Source of the DNA: Longitalea arenae
GTDB lineage: Bacteria > Bacteroidota > Bacteroidia > Chitinophagales > Chitinophagaceae
DNA length: 64,000 nt
Reading direction: 5' to 3'
NCBI RefSeq assembly: GCF_016924755.1
Contig: NZ_JAFFJX010000001.1
Span: 744,001 to 808,000 of the forward strand
Shown piece after piece: positions 1 to 9,643 of this stretch. The notes beneath the pieces were generated by a model. That model was not told the DNA's origin. It searched no databases and saw nothing but the letters and a program-made list of their open reading frames with translations. The position numbers and the translations under genes were made by a program. The number at the start of each line of letters is the position of its first letter. The stretch's first letter is position 1.

Positions 1-140
1 TTTAACCGGGTCAATAAGTGCAGAATCAACATTTAAAAGCGCTCATCGGTTGAAAGTGTCAGAATGGTGCAAACGAACAACTGTTTGTAGTGCCTAATGT
101 TAAATGCCGCTTTTAGTCCACTCGATTGGTAGAAAAAATT

Positions 141-170
141 TTTGATATCCGCCTTTCTGTGTTATCTTTG
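141..170 (+). promoter_or_regulatory. Candidate promoter of the sulfate assimilation operon
   Basis: TTTG at 141-144 is followed after 18 bp by TATCTTTG at 163-170, matching the Bacteroidota -33/-7 pattern TTTG and TAnnTTTG. It points toward cysH and would give a leader of about 160 nt. No mapped start supports it; the match is by eye. Confidence 0.5.
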
Positions 171-331
171 ACCTACAAATTGAGTAGACTTAATATGTTT
201 CGCTCCCACGCCATACAAATAATGTATATCTCCTGTTGCAACAAATACTGTTGTTGTTAAGCCCCGCTACTCGCTTGTCCATCAAGTTCACTTGCTTTCC
301 AGGTTCCAGATTAATGAATGAATGAAATTGA
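171..331 (+). promoter_or_regulatory. Operon leader with candidate sulfur operator half-sites
   Basis: Just after the -7 box, CTAC at 173-176 and GTAG at 184-187 form an imperfect palindrome around AAATTGA. The right half extends to GTAGACT at 184-190, related to the AGTCTATT half-sites before the TonB receptor at 11314-11334. The rest of the leader has a short inverted repeat TGTTGCAACA near 234-243 and no riboswitch I recognise. Upstream of 141 I see nothing I can name. Confidence 0.4.
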
Positions 332-1060
332 ATGATAATCCATATGAGCTCAACATTACAGGCACACCTGTCAGAATTAACCCACAAATCAGATAGACTA
401 AATATTCACGAATTTATAAAATTGCTGACGGAACAGTTTCCGGGCCAGGTTACTTTTTCAACCAGCTTCAGTTATGAAGACCAGGTAATTGCCCATGAGG
501 TCCTGAACCACCAGCTGCCGGTAAGCATTTTTACCTTAGACACCGGGCGGTTATTTGCAGAAACTTACTCTGTTTGGAACAATACCAACGAAAAATATCA
601 CACCCAGATAACAGCATACTATCCCGATTATCGCTTACTGGAAGAGTTTGTGACCGATAAGGGCCCCAATGCTTTTTATGAATCGGTAGATAATCGTAAA
701 CAATGCTGCTTTATCCGCAAGGTAGAGCCCCTGAAAAGGGCCCTGGCCGGCAATGCCGTCTGGATCACCGGGCTGCGTGCAGAACATTCACCCGACAGAA
801 AAGACCTCAGTGTGATCGAGTGGGACGAAACCAACCAGGTCATTAAATACAATCCGATCCTGCACTGGACCACAGAGCAGGTGAAAAAATACATCGATGA
901 AAACAATGTGCCTTACAATCCGCTGCATGACCGTGGTTTTGTAAGCATTGGATGCGCACCCTGTACACGAGCCATCCGGCCCGGCGAAGATTTCAGAGCC
1001 GGCCGCTGGTGGTGGGAAGATGCGGCCAAAAAGGAATGTGGCCTGCATATTCATAAATAA
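332..1060 (+). CDS. cysH: Assimilatory adenylyl-sulfate (APS) reductase
   Basis: Reduces adenylyl sulfate to sulfite with thiols as electron donor, in the cytoplasm. The 242-residue protein carries the two cysteine pairs of the iron-sulfur APS-type enzymes (CC at 125-126 and CxxC at 208-211) and the C-terminal ECGLH motif whose Cys236 is the catalytic nucleophile in this family. The motif ITGLRAEHSP near 145-154 is also typical. The cysteine pairs predict use of APS rather than PAPS, which agrees with the absence of a cysC gene in the operon. First gene of the cys operon, 29 bp before cysD. ATG 344 is an equally possible start. Confidence 0.93.
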   Translation: MIIHMSSTLQAHLSELTHKSDRLNIHEFIKLLTEQFPGQVTFSTSFSYEDQVIAHEVLNHQLPVSIFTLDTGRLFAETYSVWNNTNEKYHTQITAYYPDYRLLEEFVTDKGPNAFYESVDNRKQCCFIRKVEPLKRALAGNAVWITGLRAEHSPDRKDLSVIEWDETNQVIKYNPILHWTTEQVKKYIDENNVPYNPLHDRGFVSIGCAPCTRAIRPGEDFRAGRWWWEDAAKKECGLHIHK

Positions 1061-1089
1061 TTATTAACTGAATTCCTGAAAACAGAAAT

Positions 1090-1998
1090 ATGAGTAAGTA
1101 TAGTTTAGATTATTTAGATCATTTGGAATCGGAAGCTATTCATATCTTCCGCGAAGTAGCAGGGCAATTTGAAAGACCGGCTTTATTATTTTCCGGTGGT
1201 AAGGATTCTATTACCCTGGTGCAACTGGCACTGAAAGCATTTCGCCCTGGAAAATTTCCCTTCCCATTGGTGCATATCGATACCGGCCACAACTTCCCCG
1301 AAGCGCTGGCATACCGCGATGAACTGGCAAAAAAGATCGGTGAAAAATTGATCGTACGGAACGTAGAAGATACCATTAAAGCAAAACACCTTACTGAACC
1401 CAAAGGCAAGTTTGCCAGCCGCAACGCTTTGCAAACCTACACCCTGCTCGATACCATCGAGGAGTTCAAGTTTGATGCCTGCATTGGTGGCGCCCGCCGC
1501 GATGAAGAGAAAGCAAGAGCTAAAGAACGCATATTTTCTGTACGGGATGAATTCGGTCAATGGGACCCCAAACTGCAAAGGCCCGAACTCTGGAATACCT
1601 ATAATGGCAGGATCAACAAAGGCGAGAACGTTCGCGTGTTCCCCATCAGTAACTGGACCGAACTGGACGTTTGGAATTATATCCGCCGCGAAAAAATAGA
1701 ACTGCCCTCTATTTATTTCTCACACGAGCGCGATGTGATCGATCACGAAGGGCAACTGGTTGCTGTAAGTGATTTTATCAAGCTCGATCCTACCGATAAA
1801 GTGTTACGGAAAAAAGTGCGTTACCGTACGGTAGGGGATATGACCTGCACCGCAGCTGTAGAATCGCATGCATCGAACATCGATGATATCATAAGCGAGA
1901 TCACTGCTACGAAGACCAGTGAACGTGGTGAAACCCGTATCGATGATAAAGTATCGGAAGCAGCGATGGAAGACAGAAAGAAGAACGGCTATTTCTAA
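1090..1998 (+). CDS. cysD: Sulfate adenylyltransferase subunit 2 (ATP sulfurylase, small subunit)
   Basis: Catalyses adenylation of sulfate to APS together with the GTPase CysN. The 302-residue length is normal for CysD. The PP-loop SGGKDS lies at residues 35-40 and is followed by HIDTGHNFPE, which is characteristic of the CysD branch. The conserved C-terminal region ends KKNGYF, as usual in this family. It sits between cysH and cysN, and the 78-bp gap to cysN holds an inverted pair of 8-bp repeats rather than the tight junction common for cysD-cysN. Confidence 0.96.
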   Translation: MSKYSLDYLDHLESEAIHIFREVAGQFERPALLFSGGKDSITLVQLALKAFRPGKFPFPLVHIDTGHNFPEALAYRDELAKKIGEKLIVRNVEDTIKAKHLTEPKGKFASRNALQTYTLLDTIEEFKFDACIGGARRDEEKARAKERIFSVRDEFGQWDPKLQRPELWNTYNGRINKGENVRVFPISNWTELDVWNYIRREKIELPSIYFSHERDVIDHEGQLVAVSDFIKLDPTDKVLRKKVRYRTVGDMTCTAAVESHASNIDDIISEITATKTSERGETRIDDKVSEAAMEDRKKNGYF

Positions 1999-2068
1999 TT
2001 TCTGATTTCTTGATTTCGGGATTTACGATTTCAAATCCCATAATCACTAAATCCCAAAATCTCAAAAT
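1999..2068. repeat. Octad repeat array, inverted pair (cysD-cysN gap)
   Basis: From 2001 the sequence runs in 8-bp units of form NNNGATTT (2001-2031) and then in units of form AAATCNNN (2033-2068), the reverse complement. The array starts at the cysD stop codon and ends 8 bp before the cysN start. The two arms could pair as an imperfect hairpin in the transcript. Confidence 0.85.
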
Positions 2069-2076
2069 TACTTACA

Positions 2077-3315
2077 ATGGATTTACTCAGATTTATAACC
2101 GCAGGCAGTGTAGATGATGGCAAAAGCACATTGATCGGCCGTTTATTATACGATAGCAAAAGCATTATGATCGACCAGCTGGCTGCTATTGAAAAACAAA
2201 GTAAAAACAAAGAGCAGGGAGAAATTGATCTGGCCCTGTTAACAGATGGTCTGCGTGCCGAACGCGAGCAGGGTATTACCATCGATGTGGCGTATAAATA
2301 TTTTTCTACGCCCAAACGCAAATTCATTATTGCCGACGCACCTGGTCATATTCAATATACGCGCAACATGGTCACCGGCGCTTCTACCGCCGACCTGGCC
2401 ATTATCTTAATAGATGCCCGTAACGGCGTGGTGGAACAGACCCGCCGCCATTCGATCATCACTTCTTTATTGAATATTCCGCATGTGGTGGTGGCCATCA
2501 ATAAAATGGACCTGGTTGATTATTCGCAGGATGTTTACAACAATATCGTGATCGATTATGCCGAGGTGGCAAAATCACTGGGACTGAAAGATGTAACCTA
2601 TATTCCCATCAGTGCCGCATTTGGTGATAACATCGTTGAAAAATCACCGAAGATGAGCTGGTTTGAAGGTTCTTCTTTGCTGCAATTCCTGGAATCGGTA
2701 GAAGTAGAAAAAGATATTAATCTCACCAACCCGCGTTTCCCGGTACAATATGTTATTCGTCCGCAAACCGACGATCTGCACGATTACCGTGGTTATGCAG
2801 GAAAGGTGATCAGTGGCATTTACCGTAAAGGCGACGCCATTACCGTGCTTCCTTCCGGACAAACCAGTACGATCAGGGCCATTGAGCACAATGGGAAAGA
2901 AGTAGATGAAGTATTTGCACCGCAAAGCGCCATCCTTCACCTGGAAGATGATATCGATATCAGCCGCGGCGATGTTATTGCAAAAAGCGATGACCTGCCC
3001 AAAACAACCCAGGAACTGGATGTGCTGTTATGCTGGATGGATAATAAACCCCTGGTAACCGGTAATAAATATTTATTGCAGATCAACAGCCGCGTAGTAA
3101 GAAGCGTGGTGAAAGAGATTGAATACAAGCTGGATGTAAACACCCTGCAGAAAACAGATGCAACATCAGCTGTATTGAACGATGTAATAAAAGTAAAAAT
3201 AAAAACAGCTTCGCCTGTTCCGTACGATTCCTACAGCGAATTGCGCGAGAACGGTGGTGCTATCCTGATAGACGAAACAAGCCATGTAACAGTAGGGGCC
3301 TGTATGATTCAATAG
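2077..3315 (+). CDS. cysN: Sulfate adenylyltransferase subunit 1 (regulatory GTPase)
   Basis: GTP hydrolysis by CysN drives the unfavourable formation of APS by CysD. The 412-residue protein has the P-loop GSVDDGKST at 10-18, the G3 motif DAPGH at 87-91 and NKMD at 142-145, followed by elongation-factor-like beta-barrel domains. It ends after these domains with no C-terminal APS kinase, unlike the CysN-CysC fusions of other bacteria. This fits direct APS reduction by the upstream CysH. Confidence 0.96.
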   Translation: MDLLRFITAGSVDDGKSTLIGRLLYDSKSIMIDQLAAIEKQSKNKEQGEIDLALLTDGLRAEREQGITIDVAYKYFSTPKRKFIIADAPGHIQYTRNMVTGASTADLAIILIDARNGVVEQTRRHSIITSLLNIPHVVVAINKMDLVDYSQDVYNNIVIDYAEVAKSLGLKDVTYIPISAAFGDNIVEKSPKMSWFEGSSLLQFLESVEVEKDINLTNPRFPVQYVIRPQTDDLHDYRGYAGKVISGIYRKGDAITVLPSGQTSTIRAIEHNGKEVDEVFAPQSAILHLEDDIDISRGDVIAKSDDLPKTTQELDVLLCWMDNKPLVTGNKYLLQINSRVVRSVVKEIEYKLDVNTLQKTDATSAVLNDVIKVKIKTASPVPYDSYSELRENGGAILIDETSHVTVGACMIQ

Positions 3316-3348
3316 TTGAGCAGTAACCAGATTGTTTAACCTTGAACA

Positions 3349-4185
3349 ATGAATAGTATGAGTACGAGTGAGTTTATACAGCATTTATTTACGCAGCATA
3401 AAAAAGTGGATCGGTCATTTCCCGATAAGGAATTGGCAGAACAGTTCATTGATCAGGTTTTTAACTTCTTGTTTTTGCCTAATAAAAAACATCAGCAGGT
3501 AAGTGATCTCGAAAGAGAGCTCAATTTATTAAAGAGCCACCTGTCGAGCCTCGCATACGATGTGGTGCATAAGGAAGAAAAAGCAGTGCATATTACGGAA
3601 ACCTTCTTTGCTGCTATTCCTGCCCTGTATGCAAAGCTGATAAAAGATGCTGAGGCCCTGTTGCAGTTTGATCCTGCCGCCCGTTCTGTTGAAGAAGTGC
3701 TGGTGGCTTATCCGGGGTTTTATGCAACTGCTGTTTATCGCTTATCGCACCAGTTATGGGAGCAGGGCGTAGAAATACTGCCCAGGTTGTTCACCGAATA
3801 TGCGCATAGCAAAACAGGGGTTGATATTCATCCCGGCGCCCGCATTGGGGAAGCTTTTTGCATTGACCATGGAACCGGCATAGTGATCGGTGAAACAACA
3901 GAGATCGGTAACAACGTGAAAATATATCAGGGTGTAACCCTGGGCGCATTAAGCGTATCGAAAGATAATGTGGCAAAACGTCACCCGACCATTGAAGATA
4001 ATGTGACCATTTATTCAGGCGCTACTATTTTAGGTGGTACCACGATCATAGGAAAGGAAAGTATCATTGGTGGTAATGTTTGGCTAACGTACAGCGTGCC
4101 CTCATTCTCGGTGGTGTATCATAAAAGTGAAGTAAAGGTGCGGGATAAAAATCCATTTCCTGAACCATTGAATTTTGTCATTTAA
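3349..4185 (+). CDS. cysE: Serine O-acetyltransferase
   Basis: Acetylates L-serine with acetyl-CoA to O-acetylserine, the carbon acceptor for sulfide. The 278 residues comprise an alpha-helical N-terminal domain and a left-handed beta-helix from about residue 158, with the hallmark HPGARIG, the catalytic-region His174 in [11 protein letters not shown] and the GVTLGA loop. It lies between cysN (33 bp) and cysK (121 bp). ATG codons at 3349 and 3358 are both usable. I chose the first. Confidence 0.92.
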   Translation: MNSMSTSEFIQHLFTQHKKVDRSFPDKELAEQFIDQVFNFLFLPNKKHQQVSDLERELNLLKSHLSSLAYDVVHKEEKAVHITETFFAAIPALYAKLIKDAEALLQFDPAARSVEEVLVAYPGFYATAVYRLSHQLWEQGVEILPRLFTEYAHSKTGVDIHPGARIGEAFCIDHGTGIVIGETTEIGNNVKIYQGVTLGALSVSKDNVAKRHPTIEDNVTIYSGATILGGTTIIGKESIIGGNVWLTYSVPSFSVVYHKSEVKVRDKNPFPEPLNFVI

Positions 4186-4306
4186 AACAAGCTGTGCCAC
4201 CCGTCTGAAGGATGGCGCTCCTGGCAACACAAAACAGATTAATATGATTACGGAAGAAAAACAGGTTTCAACAAATAATATAAACCACAACCAAAACAAC
4301 CAGAGA

Positions 4307-5221
4307 ATGAGAGCCGGTAATATTCTGGAAACGATCGGCCAAACGCCGCATGTTAAGATCAACAGGCTGTATGGCGATAGTCATGAGGTCTGGATCAAGC
4401 TGGAACGCAACAATCCGGGCAACAGCATTAAAGATCGTATTGCATTATCAATGATCGAAGATGCAGAAAAAAAGGGTATTCTGAATAAAGACAGTGTGAT
4501 CATTGAACCTACATCGGGTAATACCGGTATCGGCTTGGCAATGGTAGCAGCGGTAAAAGGATACAAATTGATCCTGGTGATGCCGGAGTCGATGAGTGTG
4601 GAAAGAAGACAACTGATGGAATTGTACGGCGCCACCTTTGAATTGACGCCGCGGGAGAAAGGCATGAAAGGCGCTATTGAAAAAGCAAAAGAGCTGGTTG
4701 AAAAAACACCCAACGCCTGGATGCCGCAACAATTCGATAATGCAGCAAACGTAAAAGTACACCGGGAAACAACTGCAAAAGAAATCCTCGACAGCTTTCC
4801 TGACGGCATCGATTACCTGATCACCGGCGTGGGAACAGGCGGACATATCACCGGTGTTGCTGAAGTGCTGAAAGAAAAATTTCCTAACCTGAAAGTATTT
4901 GCCGTAGAGCCTGAGCTGTCTGCTGTCATCAGCGGTGGCGCTCCCGGTCCGCATCCTTTACAAGGCCTGGGCGCTGGTTTTATTCCTTCTATCCTGAATA
5001 CAAAATTGCTCGATGGCACCGTACAGGTAGGAAAAGACGAGTCTTTCGTATATGCCCAAAGGCTGGCTAAAGAAGAAGGGATCCTGGCCGGTATTTCAAC
5101 CGGTGCGGCGCTGGCTGCAGTAGCAAAAAAATTAGCCGAGATCCCTAAAGGCGCCCGGGTATTGACCTTCAATTATGATACCGGGGAGCGGTATTTATCA
5201 ATTGATGGCTTATATAAATAG
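4307..5221 (+). CDS. cysK: Cysteine synthase (O-acetylserine thiol-lyase)
   Basis: PLP enzyme that joins O-acetylserine and sulfide to give cysteine. Counting from ATG 4307, Lys42 in NSIKDR is the PLP Schiff-base lysine and PTSGNTG near 68-74 is the substrate/phosphate loop. GTGGHITG binds the PLP phosphate. The open frame continues upstream to 4175 inside cysE, but the family normally begins with M(K/R)AGNILETIG, so 4307 is preferred; ATG 4244 is the alternative. CysM-type enzymes are hard to exclude from sequence alone. Confidence 0.9.
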   Translation: MRAGNILETIGQTPHVKINRLYGDSHEVWIKLERNNPGNSIKDRIALSMIEDAEKKGILNKDSVIIEPTSGNTGIGLAMVAAVKGYKLILVMPESMSVERRQLMELYGATFELTPREKGMKGAIEKAKELVEKTPNAWMPQQFDNAANVKVHRETTAKEILDSFPDGIDYLITGVGTGGHITGVAEVLKEKFPNLKVFAVEPELSAVISGGAPGPHPLQGLGAGFIPSILNTKLLDGTVQVGKDESFVYAQRLAKEEGILAGISTGAALAAVAKKLAEIPKGARVLTFNYDTGERYLSIDGLYK

Positions 5222-5231
5222 TATAAGGTAG

Positions 5232-6095
5232 ATGCAAACGAACCAGACATATGGTAAAGTAATATTGGCTGCTGCCGGTCCCGGTGATCCGGAACTGGTA
5301 ACGGTTAAAACGGTGCGTTACCTGCAGCAGGCAGAAGTCGTGTTGGCCGATCGCCTGGTAAGCGAGGTACTGTTACAGGAATATGTGAACAGCCAGGCCG
5401 AGATCGTTTTTGTAGGTAAGCAATGCAGCCGCGGTTCAAGCACCCCGCAGTATACGATCAATGAACTGATGGTGCACTATGCTTTGCAGGGCAAGCTGGT
5501 CGTGCGGTTAAAGGGCGGCGATGTATCTATATTCTCGAACATCCTCGATGAACTGCAAACCCTGGTACAGCACAATATACCTTACGAAATTATCCCGGGT
5601 GTTACTGCTGCGCTTGGTGCTGCGGCATATGCAGGCATTCCGTTAACGGCCAGGGGATTCACCACCTCAGTTCGCTTTTTGACCAGTTATAAGCTGGATA
5701 TTGTTACAGACACTTACTGGAAAGAGCTGGCGCAAACGAACGATACCCTGGTGTTTTATATGTCGTCTGAAACATTGGATCATGTAGTGGACAACCTGGT
5801 TAAGAATAAGATCAGCAGTGATAAATTACTGGCAGTTATAGAGCAGGCTACCACGCCTTTGCAACATGTGCACGTAACCAATCTATATAAATACGATGAC
5901 CAGCTTCGGGGAAAGACATTTGTTTCCCCATCGCTGGTGATCATTGGAAAAGTAGTGGCATTGCACGAACAGTTCAAGTGGATCGCGAACAGCAATAGTG
6001 CAGCCCATTATTTCAAACCCCTGGCAAAACTGATTACAACAACATCCGATTCTGAAAATGCGGAAAAAGTAAATAAACATGTTAGCAGAGCATAA
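5232..6095 (+). CDS. cobA: Uroporphyrinogen-III C-methyltransferase (SUMT)
   Basis: Methylates uroporphyrinogen III twice with SAM to give precorrin-2, the precursor of the siroheme needed by CysI. The 287-residue tetrapyrrole methylase has the SAM-site motif GPGDPELVT at 16-24 and VRLKGGD near 91-97; the usual following Pro is Val here (GGDVSIF). The IPGVTAALGAAAYAGIPLT motif is intact. The final steps are supplied by the N-terminal half of the fused gene at 9644. It overlaps cysJ by 17 nt, suggesting translational coupling. Confidence 0.9.
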   Translation: MQTNQTYGKVILAAAGPGDPELVTVKTVRYLQQAEVVLADRLVSEVLLQEYVNSQAEIVFVGKQCSRGSSTPQYTINELMVHYALQGKLVVRLKGGDVSIFSNILDELQTLVQHNIPYEIIPGVTAALGAAAYAGIPLTARGFTTSVRFLTSYKLDIVTDTYWKELAQTNDTLVFYMSSETLDHVVDNLVKNKISSDKLLAVIEQATTPLQHVHVTNLYKYDDQLRGKTFVSPSLVIIGKVVALHEQFKWIANSNSAAHYFKPLAKLITTTSDSENAEKVNKHVSRA

Positions 6096-7836
6096 ATTGA
6101 AATTGTTACAGGATTTAGTAAGGTCTTCTACCAAAGAAGAACTGGTTTGGATGAATGGATTCCTGGCCGGCGTGTTAATGAATTGTCACGACCAGTCCTC
6201 ATTGGCATCAACAACAGCGTCCGCTGCAGCACCTGCAACAGCCGCCGCACCTGTTGCTGCACCCGCTGAAAGCAAACCATCCGTATCGAAGATCACCATC
6301 GCTTATGGTACTGAAACCGGTAACTCAAAAAAGCTGGCTACCGACCTGGCTGCTAAAGCGAAGAAAAGTGGTATTCAGGCCAAAGTAGTAAGCCTTGATC
6401 AATATCGCCTGAATGACCTGGCCAAAGAAGAATACTTCTTTACCATTATCAGCACCCAGGGCGAAGGCGAACCGCCTGCTACTGCAAAGAAATTTTATGA
6501 CCACATTCATCAGAATGGTTTTAAGTTGAATCAATTGAAGTTCGGGGTGCTCGCATTGGGCGATACATCGTATCCCCTGTTCTGCAAGGCCGGCGAAGAC
6601 GTAGACCAACAGTTACAAAAGCTGGGCGGACAACGCATCGCTCCATTGATCAAATGCGATACCGATTACCAGGGTGATGCAGAAGGCTGGTTCTCCCAGG
6701 TACTGCATTCATTAACGACCACTACCAGCAGCAATGGTACTGCGAGTGTGGGCACCGTAGTGGCCAAAAAGCCAACCGGAAAAAAAGTATATACCGGTAA
6801 TATCATTACCAATGTAAATCTGAACGACAGGGGCTCTAACAAAGCCACTCATCATATTGAGATAGTAGCAGACGAGCTGGAATACCAGCCCGGTGATTCC
6901 ATCGGAATAGTTCCGGAAAATGCACCGGCTGCGGTAGATGCTATTATTGGCCTCACCGGTATCGATCCTAAAAAGACATTGCCTTTCCGCAATGAAACAC
7001 ATACTGTTCTTGAGTTATTGAAGAAAAAACTCAACATCGCTTATTTACCTGAGCGCGTGGTGAAGCAGTATGCAGCCATTGTTAAACAGGATATTCCCGA
7101 AACAAAGATCAGTTTACTCGACCTGTTGAAGATCTACCCGGTTAATAATGCCGCCCAGTTCGAGGATGTGATCGCGATTCTGGAGCCTATCACACCGCGC
7201 CTGTATTCCATTTCTTCTTCGCCCGAAGCGCATAGCGGTGAAGTGCATGTGACCGTAGCCCGCGATAATTTCAAAGTGAATGGCGAAGTAAAACATGGCC
7301 TCTGCTCTAATTTCCTGGCCGATCTGCCTGTTGACAGCGCGCTGGAATTTTATGTGCATAAGAACAATCAATTCCGTTTGCCGGCGCCTAATAAAGATGT
7401 GATCATGATCGGACCCGGTACAGGTATTGCGCCATTCAGATCATTCATTGCAGAACGCGATGCTACAGGTGCTACCGGCCGTAACTGGCTGTTCTTCGGC
7501 GACCAGCACTTTACAACCGACTTCCTGTATCAGACAGAAATTCAGAACTGGATCCAAACAGGCGTTTTGACGAAAGTGAACGTAGCCTTTTCAAGGGACC
7601 AGAAATCAAAAATATATGTACAGCATAAAATGCTCGAGAACGCCAGGGCATTTTATGAATGGTTACAGAATGGCGCTTATGTATACATCTGCGGCGCGAA
7701 AGAGCCCATGAGCGTGGATGTTGAAAACACCCTGTTACAGATCATTGAACGTTTTGGCAGTAAAACAAGCGCCCAGGCTGTTGAATATCTGAACAAGCTG
7801 AAAGAAGAAGGAAGGTTCCTAAAGGATGTATATTAG
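6079..7836 (+). CDS. cysJ: Sulfite reductase flavoprotein (diflavin NADPH reductase, CysJ type)
   Basis: Passes electrons from NADPH through FAD and FMN to the sulfite reductase hemoprotein. In order: a short helical N-terminus, an Ala/Pro-rich linker (about 45-65), a flavodoxin domain starting with YGTETGNSKK near 76, an FAD domain with RLYSISSSPE near 375, and an NADPH domain with GPGTGIAPFRSF and YVYICGAKEPM. At 585 residues it is normal for CysJ. It starts inside the end of cobA and precedes cysI by 110 bp. Confidence 0.92.
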   Translation: MLAEHKLKLLQDLVRSSTKEELVWMNGFLAGVLMNCHDQSSLASTTASAAAPATAAAPVAAPAESKPSVSKITIAYGTETGNSKKLATDLAAKAKKSGIQAKVVSLDQYRLNDLAKEEYFFTIISTQGEGEPPATAKKFYDHIHQNGFKLNQLKFGVLALGDTSYPLFCKAGEDVDQQLQKLGGQRIAPLIKCDTDYQGDAEGWFSQVLHSLTTTTSSNGTASVGTVVAKKPTGKKVYTGNIITNVNLNDRGSNKATHHIEIVADELEYQPGDSIGIVPENAPAAVDAIIGLTGIDPKKTLPFRNETHTVLELLKKKLNIAYLPERVVKQYAAIVKQDIPETKISLLDLLKIYPVNNAAQFEDVIAILEPITPRLYSISSSPEAHSGEVHVTVARDNFKVNGEVKHGLCSNFLADLPVDSALEFYVHKNNQFRLPAPNKDVIMIGPGTGIAPFRSFIAERDATGATGRNWLFFGDQHFTTDFLYQTEIQNWIQTGVLTKVNVAFSRDQKSKIYVQHKMLENARAFYEWLQNGAYVYICGAKEPMSVDVENTLLQIIERFGSKTSAQAVEYLNKLKEEGRFLKDVY

Positions 7837-7911
7837 TTCGCTGGTATTAGCAGCATTAAATATTTTGAAATAAACGAATTGTAATAGCGCAGGAGGCCGG
7901 GCCGGTAAAGC

Positions 7912-7939
7912 CCTGAAACCTGCAACTTGAAACCTGGAA
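7912..7939. repeat. Four heptads of form CYTGNAA before cysI
   Basis: Four in-phase 7-bp units fill 7912-7939, seven bases before the cysI start codon. It is a short member of the periodic intergenic arrays seen throughout the window. Confidence 0.7.
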
Positions 7940-7946
7940 CATCAAA

Positions 7947-9638
7947 ATGAGTACAAACGATAATAAGAATTTATCTTCTACCGAGAGAATAAAAATGGCC
8001 AGTGATGGCCTGCGCGGTACCTTAAAACAGAGCCTGCATGATGAGTTAACGGGCGCCCTGCGCGAAGACGACCAGGCGCTGGTGAAATTTCATGGCATGT
8101 ATCAGCAGGATGATCGCGACCGCCGCGAAGAGCGCAGTGCCAAAAAACTCGAATGGCTGTATTCCTATATGCTCCGGTTGCGTTTGCCCGGTGGTTTCAT
8201 CAACAGTGAGCAATGGATCGGCATGCATAATATTGCCGGTGAACATGCGACTGGTGTTATAAAGATCACCACCCGTCAAACCATCCAGCTGCATGGGATC
8301 TTAAAATCGCATGTAAAGCCAACCATCCAGGCTTTTAACACCATACACCTCGATTCTATTTCTGCCTGCGGCGATGTGAACCGGAATGTGATTTGCGCGG
8401 CTCATCCCAAGTTCTCGCCGCTACATGAGGAGATCTTCGCTTATGCCGGTAAAATAAGTCAGCTCGGTTTGCCGAAAACGAAAGCTTATTATGAAATATG
8501 GCTCGATGAAAAGCCATTGCACGATACCAAAGAAAAGGAAGAGGTAGAAAAAGATCCGTTATACCAGGATCGTTACCTGCCCCGTAAATTCAAAGTGGCG
8601 ATCGCTATTCCACCAAACAATGATGTGGATGTATTTGCCAATGACCTGGGCCTGATAGCGATCGTAGAGAACAATAAATTGATCGGATTCAATATAGCAG
8701 CCGGCGGTGGCCTGGGGGCTACGCATGGCAACGCACAAACCTACCCGCGGCTCGCATCCATGCTCGGTTTTGTACGCGGTGAAGAGAACACCCTGAAAGC
8801 GGTGCTGGAAGTGATCACTATTCAGCGCGACTATGGTAACCGCAGCGACCGTAAGCTGTCGAGGTTAAAATATACCATCGACAAAATGGGCGTGGAAGCA
8901 TTTAAAGCAGAACTGGAAAAACGTTGTGGTTTCAAACTCGAAGAACCAAAGCCGTATACCTTTACCAGGAGGCATGATGATTATGGCTGGCATAAGAACC
9001 ACGAAGGCAAATGGTATTATACCGTATTCGTGGAGAATGGCCGGGTGCTCGACGATGAGAAGATCGCTTTAAAGACAGCATTGCTGGAGGTGGCCAAAAC
9101 GGGTAAAGCCAATTTCCGTTTCACCTGTAACCAGAACGTGATCGTGAGTGATATCGCCCAGAAGGATAAAAAAGTGGTTGAAAAGATCTTGCAGGACTTT
9201 GGCGTGATCGCGCATACCGACAACGCGGGTGCCGTACGCAAAAGCGCCATTGCTTGCGTGGCCTTCAATACCTGTCCGCTGGCATTGGCCGAAGCACAGC
9301 GTTATATGCCAACGCTCATCACTAAAATTGAGCCTATCCTGGCAAAACACGGGCTGGAAAATGATGAAATATCTATGCGCATGACCGGTTGCCCGAATGG
9401 TTGTGGAAGGCCCTATGCCGCTGAGATCGGTTTTGTTGGCACTGCGTATGGCCGTTATAACTTACATTTGGGGGGTGACCGTGAAGGTTTCCGTTTAAAT
9501 AAAAAGTACAAAGAAAACATAGACGAACCTGCAATTTTGAAGGAGCTTGATGAGCTGTTCGAAAAATACAGCAAGAATAAACAGGCTGGCGAAACCTTTG
9601 GCGATTTTGCAGTTCGCGAAAAGTTGGTAACGATTTAA
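7947..9638 (+). CDS. cysI: Sulfite reductase hemoprotein (siroheme / 4Fe-4S)
   Basis: Six-electron reduction of sulfite to sulfide. The 563-residue protein has the siroheme/4Fe-4S ligand set: C-x5-C near 437-443 (CVAFNTC) and C-x3-C near 482-486 (GCPNGCGRP). The ferredoxin-like repeat contains RQTIQLHGI. The gene context (CysJ-type partner, siroheme genes, cysteine synthesis) argues for sulfite rather than nitrite as substrate. It lies six bases before the siroheme/exporter fusion gene. Confidence 0.93.
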   Translation: MSTNDNKNLSSTERIKMASDGLRGTLKQSLHDELTGALREDDQALVKFHGMYQQDDRDRREERSAKKLEWLYSYMLRLRLPGGFINSEQWIGMHNIAGEHATGVIKITTRQTIQLHGILKSHVKPTIQAFNTIHLDSISACGDVNRNVICAAHPKFSPLHEEIFAYAGKISQLGLPKTKAYYEIWLDEKPLHDTKEKEEVEKDPLYQDRYLPRKFKVAIAIPPNNDVDVFANDLGLIAIVENNKLIGFNIAAGGGLGATHGNAQTYPRLASMLGFVRGEENTLKAVLEVITIQRDYGNRSDRKLSRLKYTIDKMGVEAFKAELEKRCGFKLEEPKPYTFTRRHDDYGWHKNHEGKWYYTVFVENGRVLDDEKIALKTALLEVAKTGKANFRFTCNQNVIVSDIAQKDKKVVEKILQDFGVIAHTDNAGAVRKSAIACVAFNTCPLALAEAQRYMPTLITKIEPILAKHGLENDEISMRMTGCPNGCGRPYAAEIGFVGTAYGRYNLHLGGDREGFRLNKKYKENIDEPAILKELDELFEKYSKNKQAGETFGDFAVREKLVTI

Positions 9639-9643
9639 ATATA

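Noticed and set aside
171-331. Riboswitch in the cys operon leader
   Set aside because: I could not match it to SAM or other sulfur riboswitch folds; only the palindrome is supported.
4175-4306. Upstream extension of cysK overlapping cysE
   Set aside because: The first 44 residues have no family match, and the typical start [11 protein letters not shown] is at 4307.
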